Assembly (NCBI GenBank): GCA_030770545.1 | Contig: CM061097.1 | Span: 372,501-436,500, forward strand | Source of the DNA: Macropodus opercularis | Lineage: Eukaryota; Chordata; Actinopteri; Anabantiformes; Osphronemidae | Reading direction: 5' to 3' | DNA length: 64,000 nt | Shown here: in pieces, positions 36,260-46,100 of the stretch | Numbering within the stretch: the stretch's first letter is position 1 | Layout of the letters: every line of letters begins with the position of its first letter | Made by a program: the position numbers and the translations under genes | Notes under the pieces: model-generated | The model's input: the letters and a program-made list of their open reading frames with translations, nothing else | What the model was told of the DNA's origin: nothing | Databases searched by the model: none

Positions 36260-36960
36260 GAAGGAGCGTTTGATTTTGATTCGCGAGCAGCTGACAGTTT
36301 GCTGATGATTATTAAAGGGCTTTTAAAGGAGGTTATTAGCGGCGCACATGCTGCGTCTGTCCAGCCCGCATGAATACTAATGAGGCCGCAGCGGCGCTTA
36401 ATCGCGTTAGCGGAACAATATTAGCGCGTCATTTGGGCTCATTCCCACCACGTCCTCCTCCTCCTCCTCCTTTCACCTCCTCTCCATCCTCAGCTCGTTT
36501 GTATTTTGTCTCTCTCCTCTTTTCTCCTTCATCCTCCTCTTCTTGTCTTTACGCGTGCCAGTCACCTGCCGCTCCCTCCGCCCCCTGACTTCCCGTCGTC
36601 TTTTCGGGACTAAAGTGGTTTGGTATTGGCTGTACAGACAGAGTATAAAGGCGGAGAGGACACAGGGACACACTCACTGAGAGCTTTTTGTTGTAAAAAG
36701 CTCATTAAAGCGTGTCCTCCTTCAATACAGACGCGGCTCTCCATTAATAATCTCCCGCTCGGCCCGCGTGCGTGGCGGCTGAGGCCAAACTCTTCTCCGC
36801 TCCTGAAAAAGAAAGAGAGGAGAAAGAAAATCCAGCGTTGTTTGAGTCAAATTAATTCAAAAACATTTGCAAATCTGCCATTATTCGCGGATTTTCTCAT
36901 CTATCTCCCGAGACAAAGCGCGCAGCCTCAGTGTTTGGCACAGACCCGTTACGCACAGAG
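36260..36960. promoter_or_regulatory. Candidate PRDM12 upstream enhancer cluster
   Basis: About 1.2-1.9 kb before the PRDM12 start, a mixed-composition block contains several AT cores in GC-rich surroundings. Examples are GAATACTAATGAGG near 36371-36384, CTTAATCGCGTTAGCGG near 36396-36412, CCATTAATAATCTCC near 36740-36754, and AAATTAATTC near 36849-36858. These resemble POU and homeodomain sites. The texture suggests vertebrate conserved non-coding sequence, which I cannot verify without alignment. Confidence 0.3.
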
Positions 36961-37910
36961 CTCCACGGCCCGACGGGGCAGAACCAGCGGTGGAGCAAAG
37001 GAAAAGAGCACGGAGCGGCCTGAACGCGTCCCCATGTCTGGGTTCTAAAATAAATGCACATGTCCCCATATTTCAAACTAAAGCATCAAGTTACAAGTAC
37101 AAAGAAATAAAATAAGTGAAACACGCTGTATTACTCATACTGAAACGTGCATGTTTACAAGAGTTTTTGATTTTTTTCTGCGTCAGTAACATCAACAGGT
37201 GGATTCGCTCCATTTCAAATTCTTCTTAAACTGCTTCTAAGGCACAAACTGTGACTTGACTGTTTTCTGTTCAGCGCCATCATAAAACATTTACCACTTA
37301 TCTGAGACGCTGAATGTCTCGCGCTTCAGGTCTCAGCAACAAAGAAACGTGAGTGTGTGTCGCGCTCACGAGCGTCAATAAATGTTTAAAGGCTCATAAA
37401 TACAGATCAGAGCGAAAGCGAGAATAATAATCCTGTTGGGGGCAGCTGCTGTCTGGATAATCGGATTTGCTGCTCCGTCACTCACTGCGGCTTCGCATCT
37501 CATCCTCACATTCCGCTGCTGCTTCTCTTCAAATCTGACGTCTGACTTTTTTGATATTTAGTCAAACGTTGGTGCTAAAATTTAACAAGAAACAAAACTT
37601 ATAAAAAAAAGAATATATTTAACTCATGTGGGTCCAGAAACCACTGACAGAAAAACGAAGCAAGGGTCAAAGCGACGAGTCCTCGAGCGCCTGAAACTCA
37701 GGCTGCAGATTTGTGGAAAGTGGCAACAACTCACTGGATTCAGGGTCAGAACCCCGACAACCCAACAGACCACAGACGTCATCAGAACCACATTCAGTTG
37801 GACCGGTTCTCAGGTCGGTTCTACTGACGTTGTGTTTTCCTTGGACTTGATTGAGTGTCAGAGCCGAGGCGCACACGCCTCCCTCTGCTCAGGCGCAGGA
37901 GGAGGTGATT
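36961..37910. other. PRDM12 proximal upstream region
   Basis: No coding exon is supported. The first part is CpG-containing (36960-37040). A block around 37320-37450 again has the AT-core/GC-rich texture. This is likely promoter-proximal regulatory sequence. Confidence 0.35.
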
Positions 37911-37915
37911 CCGGA

Positions 37916-37922
37916 CTATATA
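37916..37922 (+). promoter_or_regulatory. Putative TATA box of PRDM12
   Basis: CTATATAG sits about 215 bp before the PRDM12 start codon, followed by pyrimidine-rich sequence suited to an initiator. It is the best core-promoter candidate in the 5' flank. No other element confirms it. Confidence 0.4.
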
Positions 37923-38130
37923 GCCCGGCTCCCTCTGCTCTCTGCTCTATTTGGGCTCCTCTGAATTGGCGACTCCTCACTTTCTTCTCCTTCAGTTTCT
38001 TGAACAGAGAAAACAGGAGACACCCTGAAGCGATTTCACGCCAAACCCAAGTGGGCCTCCTTCACTGCCTGCTCCCCTGGACGATCTTTTGGCTTTGGCT
38101 GGCCCCGGAGCCGGCTCCCTGCACCCCGCC

Positions 38131-41100
38131 ATGGGCTCCGTCCTCCCCGGCTCGTCGCTGGGCCTGAAGCCGGGCTTCAAGCCGCAGCAGCCGCTCTCCC
38201 TGGCGGACATCATCACCTCGGACATCCTGCACAGCTTCCTGTACGGCCGCTGGAGGCACGTGCTGGGCGAGCAGCACCACCCGCACCACCCGCCCCAGCA
38301 TCACCTGCAGCAAGAGGACCGCACCGCCCCGAGCGCGAGCCCTAAAACCGCGTTCACCGCCGAGGTTCTCGCGCAGTCGTTTTCCGGAGGTCAGTGCCAA
38401 CTTCCATCAACCACTTAGCAGCTAATTAGTCCAATTAAATGTACTTTACGGCACCACGAATCATCACTTTGTCATATTTTGATCATCGCTGTGACTTGGA
38501 CCAACGCGCGTTGAGGTTTTAGTGCGTTATTCACACAAATATGCGGCATCAGGACCTTTTACTTTTAACGGTAAAAGGCTCCTTTTCATCGGGCCTCGTG
38601 CTCCCACGCCGCGTCCTTCACTTAACACGGAAATTAACTAAACGTGTGAACCAGAGAAAATGTGAATTTCAGCGGTTCTGGGGAACTGTAGGTCCGCGGG
38701 CTGAGGCCCGGGCTGCTTTTGGAATTTATTTCTATCGGCGATGTTACATTCGTTTCTGTTTTCACTGAATTTCGTTAGAAACAATTTTATAGAAGCTGGA
38801 AGAGCTTGGTCCGTGCGTTTGGACCCCTTTGTTTAATGTTTACTGATTATTTTTGATTTCTGTTCCTCTTAAATCTGGTTTCACATTCGTGCGAACGCAA
38901 CCTAAACGTTTGTCTTCGTGGCGTTTATAGGTTTTTATGAGGCATTTCTTTCTTCTTTCTGAGTTTATAACTCGGATTAAGTCTCAGCAGTTTATCTCTA
39001 TTTAAATCTCTCTGCTCCTTTATGTCACAGCGCGTTTCACGCTTAGCTTAAAGCGTGAAACGCGCTACGACACAAAAACACAGTTTCTATTTTCATTCTA
39101 ATTTCTGTTATTTAATCTAATGTATTTAATGTTACTTTAATGCTGATTTGGTGGACGTGGCTCCTGTTCTCTCTGCTTTATATTGTACGTAACGTTTTCC
39201 TTTAAAAAGTGCCATGAATTCAAATTTGTTCTCGCCGGGGCCGCAAGAGACAAAACGCCGTGAAGCAGAAAAGAGCTTTTAACCCCTTTACTCTCTTTGC
39301 ACCACAGTTTCCTGCTGTTTGCACTTTTCATTGTAGACTTTGTTTTGCGGAATCAAAAACATTATACGTTAAATTAAAGCCGCACAGCGAGTGGCGGTAA
39401 AACGGAAAGACATTAAACTGACATCAATGTTTTTGCTTTAAGTTCTGTTTTTCAGATTTTAATCCTCACATTTTTTTAAGCGTGATTTTAACTTGCTCTC
39501 ACCGTTTTTGTGTTCAGAGGTCCAGAAGCTGTCCAGCCTGGTTCTGCCCAGTGAGGTGATCATCGCCCAGAGCTCGGTCCCAGGTAACGCGCTCGTTTGT
39601 CCCGAGTGACTGAATAAAGCCGCTGTCAATAAGAACAGAAACACAGAGACGTTATAGATGGAAAAGACTGAATGAACCGAGGACCAGTCCACGTTTTAAT
39701 CTGATAGTTTCAACATAATCAACTGCATGTGGCCAATAATGATGTTTGTCAGTGGATCAAGTCAACACTAAACCGTGTTTAGCTTCTTCTTGGTGAATGG
39801 GGTCCAGGCTGCGTCCGGTTCACTGACAGTGTGTTGGTGTGTGTGACCTACAGGAGAAGGTTTGGGAATTTTCTCTAAAACCTGGATCAAAGCAGGGACA
39901 GAGATGGGGCCGTTCACTGGACGCCTCATCTCACCAGAGCACATCGACCTGTACAAGAACAACAACCTGATGTGGGAGGTAAGCGGCGTTTAGTCAAGTC
40001 AAAGCGTTTATTGTCATATGTGCAAGTTTCCCTGTACAATGAAATTCTTACTTTGCTGTCCACAGTGAATGCCGGAGAAATTAGTAGGCATAAAGTAAGC
40101 ATAACTCTATAAGACTGTACACTTTAAGAGTAAAATATGAAATACAAACTGTGTAGTAATAAATATAAGACCATCAGCGATACGATGATAATAATATAAT
40201 AATAACAGTAGTTATTTAGAGGATGTGTTGTGTTGTTACAAAGTAAAGTCAAGTGACATGTGCACACAGTAGCAGCAGTATCAGACCAGAGCGAGTCCAT
40301 TGGTTAACTCCGTCCAGTAGGGACAGCACTGACCTGAGCAGCTGACAAGCAGGTGGACTCCGACTCAACTCAACACCAAGATAAAACAAGACAGACGAAT
40401 TACGAATCCTCACCTGATGAGCCACCCTGACCAGCAGCCCAGCGAACTCACCTGCCGCCTCTGATGTGCTCAGGTGTTCAACGAGGACGGAACGGTGCGG
40501 TACTTCATTGACGCCAGCCAGGAGGACCAGAGGAGCTGGATGACGTACATCAAATGTGCCAGGAACGAGCAGGAGCAGAACCTGGAGGTGGTTCAGATCG
40601 GCAGCAGCATCTTCTACCGGGCCGTGGAGGTTAGTGGGCGTCAGGCTTCTGGTGAAGTAATCCTCACTGAGTCCAGCGCTGAGGACCGAAGCTGCTTTTC
40701 TTGATCTTGTCATTTCTAATGTTTGACAGCAACACTGGCAAAACCTCTTGTGTTTAATCCTGTCTGATGGGGAACATTCACTATATGCCAATAACATGTG
40801 TGTTATATTAGATTATTTAAATAGTTCCTGGTCAAAGGTAGAAATACTGAGCAGGGTCATTTATTTACGACCAAGGCTTCAACGGAAAATGTGGAATTTA
40901 ATACAGCTTTACATGAGTGACACTAAACTCCGCTGACTTCAAAAGACGCACAAACAATAACAGTAAAGTAGACGGAGAGTTTAAATGTCGCCGCTGGCCT
41001 CTGGTTCGCGCGCGTGTCGCCCCCTGCCGTCAGCAACAGATCATCGTCTGAGTTACAGACTCAGCGACGACTCCGATTAACGTAAACAAGACGTTTTGGT

Positions 41101-41984
41101 GTCTTTCACTCTGTTAGTTCGTTGACGAACCTGCAGATCTGTTTTCTGACTGATGCACGTTTCCTTCCTCAGACTATTCCTCCGGATCAGGAGCTGCTGG
41201 TCTGGTACGGAAACTCCCACAACACGTTCCTGGGAATACCTGGAATTCCTGGAGGAGACGAAGAGCAGAGCAAGAAGAGCAAGAACGGTAACGATCATTA
41301 TTCCACTAATAGAGCTGTAGTTTACTGACGTAGCTTTGAATCTGGCTCCAATTTATTTCAAAGGACCCGTTAATGCGTCTAACGTTTGTGACGTCACGGC
41401 GGACGCGTTGGTTTTGACCAGTAAACAAACAGTCAGTGATCAATAAAAGGCTGTTTATACAGCTCGTCCTACTCCACTGCACCGACTCCTGAACCCTCTT
41501 CCCCCATGTGACAGATGAGTTCCACACCTGTGAGGGCTCCTCTTCCTCTTCGTCCTCCTCCTCCTCCACTCTGGGCCGCATGCGTTGCGTCATCTGCCAC
41601 CGCGGGTTCAACTCCCGCAGCAACCTGCGCTCGCACATGCGCATCCACACTCTGGACAAGCCGTTCGTCTGCCGCTTCTGCAACCGCCGCTTCAGCCAGT
41701 CGTCCACGCTGAGGAACCACGTGCGGCTCCACACCGGGGAGCGGCCCTACAAGTGCCACGTCTGCCAGTCGGCCTACTCACAGCTGGCCGGCCTGAGGGC
41801 GCACCAGAAGAGCGCCAGGCACCGGCCCACGGCGGACCCGGTGTCCGCAGGGGGGGGCGTTGTGGTGGTGGGGGCGGGAGGAGGAGGAGGAGTGCACTCA
41901 CCTCCACCTCCGCACCCCCCACAGCTGGCCGCGGTGCCTCACCCCGCGTCGCTGGTTCACCATATCCCCACCATGGTGCTGTGA
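38131..41984 (+). CDS. prdm12: PRDM12, PR-domain zinc finger protein 12
   Basis: PRDM12 is a nuclear chromatin regulator, required in vertebrates for nociceptor development and V1 interneuron specification; it recruits H3K9 methyltransferase activity. Coding exons: 38131-38389, 39518-39583, 39854-39978, 40474-40629, 41173-41287 and 41515-41984 (1191 nt, 396 aa; human about 367). The start MGSVLPG precedes the conserved block LADIITSDILHSFLYGRW. The PR domain (about residues 92-222) includes GLGIFSKTWIKAG, YFIDASQEDQRSWMTYIKCA and IPPDQELLVWYGN. Three C2H2 fingers follow at about residues 265-285, 293-313 and 321-343, and the protein ends HHIPTMVL like its orthologues. All five introns are GT-AG with matching phases. 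Odd: a His/Pro/Gln-rich insert (about 49-58), a ten-Ser run before finger 1, and a Gly/Val/Pro-rich stretch where mammals have poly-alanine. Its 3' end lies about 0.5 kb from C5. Confidence 0.97.
39029..39066. other. Perfect 16-bp inverted repeat (hairpin) in PRDM12 intron 1
   Basis: AGCGCGTTTCACGCTT (39029-39044) is followed by a 6-nt loop (AGCTTA) and its exact reverse complement (39051-39066). The flanks (TGTC upstream, GACA downstream) extend the pairing after a 2-nt mismatch. The arms are GC-rich and not a simple repeat. Function is unknown: a cruciform, a small foldback transposon relic, or an RNA hairpin are all possible. Confidence 0.9.
39992..40230 (-). repeat. Non-LTR retrotransposon/SINE 3' tail in PRDM12 intron 3
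   Basis: The minus strand reads AGAATTTCATTGTACAGGG, then a TGACAATAAACG block ending in CTTGACTTGAC. This is the type of 3' tail seen at dispersed retroposons in many teleosts. A related copy lies at 45907-46060 in C5. The family name is not determined. Confidence 0.5.
41515..41984 (+). CDS. prdm12: PRDM12 terminal exon encoding the three C2H2 zinc fingers
   Basis: This single exon carries the whole finger array. Finger 1 begins CVICHRGF, finger 2 CRFCNRRF and finger 3 CHVCQSAY, with the canonical linker TGERPYK between fingers 2 and 3. The first two fingers have His-x3-His spacing; the third uses a longer H-x5-H. Downstream, codons rich in GGG/GTG/GGA give GGGVVVVGAGGGGGV and then PPPPHPPQ before the conserved C-terminus. 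Confidence 0.95.
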
Positions 41985-42642
41985 TGGAGACAAGGCTCCG
42001 CATGGAGGAGCACGTCGGTAGTTACCCAGGTCGCCGACAGATATCATTTGATACTGCCGTGGTCAGGACGGATCCAGGTGGAGACTCAGTAACAGCATTG
42101 GCTGTGACTGACTAACTGCTTCCCAGCTGCAGAGTTAGGTTCCCCTCCCTGGAACCACGTGCCACCTGGGTAATTACCTGCTAAACTAATGACCACACCG
42201 CACACACACACAGTCCTGGTTGTCACCCTCTCAGAATCCTTCGCTCACCAGCTGCTGTCACTGTAAACATGCGTCTGTGCTGCTTTGGTCTGGATACAGT
42301 GGTTCTGTTTGTCTGACACGTGTTTATCATTGGTTTCTGCTCGTTGTTCTGCCAGTTGATGCCCAGATCGGGTCAGAACCATTAGATTCTGCTTCTAATC
42401 TTTGTAAATGTTCTAAAATGATTTGTTCATGAACATGTTGCATAATCAAAGAACAGGACAAAGGTGATGATGGTGAAGAGTCGCATCAGCTAATGTCTAA
42501 CTGCATCACAAATAAGCTGCAGAAAAAGAATTGAAACATGATATGTTGCTTTATGGCCAGAATATAACGAACTGTCACTTTATCTGTGTATATTTAAACT
42601 CATATACGTATCGGTAAATGAAGTATGTAAGGACACAGTACT

Positions 42643-42648
42643 AATAAA
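42643..42648 (+). terminator. PRDM12 poly(A) signal
   Basis: AATAAA lies about 660 bp after the PRDM12 stop, in AT-rich sequence, and is followed by T-rich sequence. This fits the end of the PRDM12 3' UTR. Confidence 0.6.
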
Positions 42649-42664
42649 GTTTTACTCCACTATC

Positions 42665-43175
42665 TATAGAATTTTGAGGTGATCACATTGAAGGTTTAGA
42701 CTTTCTACTGAGTTGGACTGGATGAACACACACACACAGGCTCTCTCCTCTCAGCACGGCTGTCAACGCACTTCACATCGGCTGAGCCCGGAGGCGTTGA
42801 CGGTGCTGTGACCCAGTCCACACGCTCCTCCTACAGCCCTTTCATTCAACATGTCCAGCGTTCAGGACAGAGCTACTGTCAGTCAGACTGTATGATCACA
42901 GCTTTAACATCCATGTGAAGGGTGAAAACCTGAGACTGACAGTAGGCTGAAAAGTCAACAGCCAACAGATGTTGCTGACGGAGCTGCTGAGAAACTCAGA
43001 GTCAACAGTGTTGGGTAAGACCCGAAAACACAGGCTGAGCAAACTCACATTCAGCGATTCTGTGGTGACCTGTGGGTCATAGTTGTGCTGATCAATACCT
43101 GACAAAGGTCAACTCCGTTGGTGGGTTTTGTGGTCAGAGCGCGTCCGCAGAGCTCAGTTCCCTCCTCGCTCAACG
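42665..43175 (+). promoter_or_regulatory. PRDM12-C5 intergenic region, C5 promoter
   Basis: Only about 0.5 kb separates the PRDM12 poly(A) signal from the C5 start codon, so the C5 promoter and 5' UTR must lie here or overlap the PRDM12 3' end. I see no clear TATA box. No coding frame is supported. Confidence 0.4.
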
Positions 43176-46100
43176 ATGAAGCTGTTCCTCCTGGTGTGGG
43201 CGAGCTGGCTCTGCTGCCGGACGGAGGCCGACCACAGATCGTAAGTCTCAGCATGTTGACACTTGAACGTAGGACTGAGGGACGGTGTGAAGCGCCTGCG
43301 TCCTGAGGCCTGAGGCATTGATGAGAACATCTGACGGAGGCGTTTTGTTCCTCATTCTTTACAGTGCGTGTTCGTCATGTTGGGTCATATTGATGAGATT
43401 ATACAACACTTTTCCTTCAGTAAAGTCAGAGCCAGCAGACATAACGTGGCGCGTTTGCATCCACCAGTAAAGGTCCAGGTATTTTTATGGTCCACACGCT
43501 TCCTCAGCTCCTTTCCTTGCGTCCTTCTACGTGGTACGTGGGCGGGGCTAACATTTTATACGCAAATTATTGAACGTGGTTTGTTTAATTGTATTCTGTC
43601 AAAAAAGACACACAAGCACTACATACACAAAACAGAAAAGACAGGTTCAAGGGAAACGGTGCTGGTTGAAGCCAAAGCCTAGAAACCACGTACAGTGTGA
43701 ACTGCTGACCCGCTGTTTACAACGGCCGGAGTCACTTCACGCGCACCGTCAGAGATCAGCCCACGCGCAGCCGCTGTAGCGCGGCCTCCTTCCTGGTCAG
43801 TAGATGTGCGTCATCTTGGCGCCATCAACCGCGCGCGGGAGCCATTTTAGATGTATCCAATTAAACATCACATTCTTCCCTCGTGTTAAGCGCGTGTCGT
43901 AAATGAACCCGAGCGTGTTATTCGCCAGAGTGAGGAACCCACCACGCTCACCGGAACATCCACGGAACCAGTCGGACCGAGCCGCTCACCTGACTCTTGT
44001 GCTCCCCAGGTTTCTGGTCACGGCCCCTCAGTGGCTGCGGCTGGACGCCCAGGAGACGGTAGTGCTGCAGCTGTTCGGCTTTACGGAGCCGGTCACGGCC
44101 TACGTGTTCCTGAAGACCTCCATGGCGCCGAACCATGTGGTTCTGGCCAAAGAAGTCGTGACCCTCAACAGCCAGAACAAATATCAGGCCGCAGCTAAAG
44201 TCCGGGTCAGACACGACGGGAGGCTGTAAACATTCACATTTATCCGCCTTGAAGATTTGAAACACGACGTTTGTCTCTTTCTCCAGCTGCGACAGTTGGA
44301 GAAGAGTTTGACGCACGTGGTTCTCCACGTCCAAGCAGCGGAGATCAATCAGCACGTGTCTGTTCCTGTGAGCCGCACCAACGGCTTCCTGTTCATCCAG
44401 ACCGACAAGCCGCTGTACACCCCCCACCAGAGCGGTGAGAGCCCGGCCACACGCTCCCTCCGGGCCTCCCCGGCTCTGCTCTAACGGTTGCGTGCTCTGT
44501 GTTCCAGTCAAAGTGAGGGCGTTCTCCCTGAACCAAGAGCTGAGGCCGGCGGACCGCAGCGTCTTCCTGACCTTCAAGGTGAGGTCCAGCAGTGTTGTCC
44601 GCCCCTTCGGGACAGAACCGACCCACCCCTTCACAGGCAGCCTGTGCCGATTGGCTCATGCTGACAAAGTTAGAAGGTTTTCGGGTCCATCATGTGGATC
44701 GTGGTTCTGTTGGGCTCCGCTGTAGTCATACTCTAGACTGGTTCTGTTCATTATTAGGACGCTAGTATCTGAACGTGGCATAAATATAACCTTCGGTGTA
44801 TTTACAACCGCTTTTAGTAAACGAGCAGACCTTTATCACTTGCAGCAGGTTTTAAAATGTTTCCTTCAATCCCAAACAGGATCCGGATCAGACAACTGTG
44901 GAGATTGTGGAGATGACTGATGTCAATAATGGCATTCCCTCTATGCAAAACCCTTTTAAGATCCCGCTCAAACCAAAGTAAGAACATTCAAAATCAAACC
45001 TGCTACATTTATATAATGTTGTGACATGTGATCAACCAGTGAGATGCACATCGGGCGTTTCAATGTCCAGGCAGGTCTGACGTTTGCCGTTTGTGATTCC
45101 AGGTTGGGAATTTGGTCCATTGAAGCCTCCTACTCAGACGATTTTACCACAGCAGCAAAAACAGACTTCGAAGTTAAAGAATATGGTGCGTTACTACAAC
45201 AACACAGTCTTAGGTTTAGGACCACATTGTTTAAAGTGATAAAGTGATTTTAATGTTATAGCTGACCTGTTTGGAAATGAGTCCGACCTCCAGCCTTGAA
45301 CTAGTGACTGACACCGTAAACGCAGTGGTGTAGTAATTTTTGGGAGCCCAGGTGCACGACCTGATTTCAACTAGTGACGTCTTCACCCACCAGGATCTAT
45401 TATTCCTTAAAGTATTTACTGTAGAGTCATTTGCTTTGTGCTGTTCAAGTTGTTTGATCCAGGCGACGTGGAGCTCAGATAAGCTCAGTGTCTGAGACGT
45501 CTATTAAAAAAACTAATGAAATGTCACTGATCAAAGCTATGATGTGTTACTAGTTCTTCCCAGTTTCTCCATCCTGGTGGAACCAAAAACAAGCTACATC
45601 AGCTACGCACAGTTCAACAGTTTCTCCTTCAAAGTCACAGCCAGGTAGGAATCTGTGTGTTCAGATACTTCAAGCCTGCTATGCACAGACCAGGCCCAAC
45701 CTCACAAACACAAACGGGAAACACAGTCAAGTGTAAGGATTTATGTGATGACTTGGCAACCGGGTCAGAACATCTCCACAACTGGACTCTTCCCAGTGAG
45801 TATCTATAGAAGAGTTCAATGAAGGCACACGGAGAAGCGAAGGCTGGGTCATGAGGAGTGAAGCCTGACTTGTGTGTTCTGATCCACTGCAGCTTTGGGT
45901 CGGTCCACATCAGAAACAGAGTTTATTGTCATTGTGCGTACATGCAAGGAAATTTCGGGTTGGAGCAATGGAACACAAGACAAAGTAAAAACAACAGCAC
46001 TAGCAAGACATAACACTTAAGGTACAATTTAACAGTAATGACTTTTGTGCAGACCTCTGCCAGTATGAACATATGTGCTCATACGCGAGTCTTAACGAGT

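Noticed and set aside
40249..40797. Minus-strand 182-codon frame
   Set aside because: It lies antisense to PRDM12 exon 4 and has no domain.
43948..44634. Minus-strand 228-codon frame
   Set aside because: It is the shadow of C5 exons 2-4 on the opposite strand.
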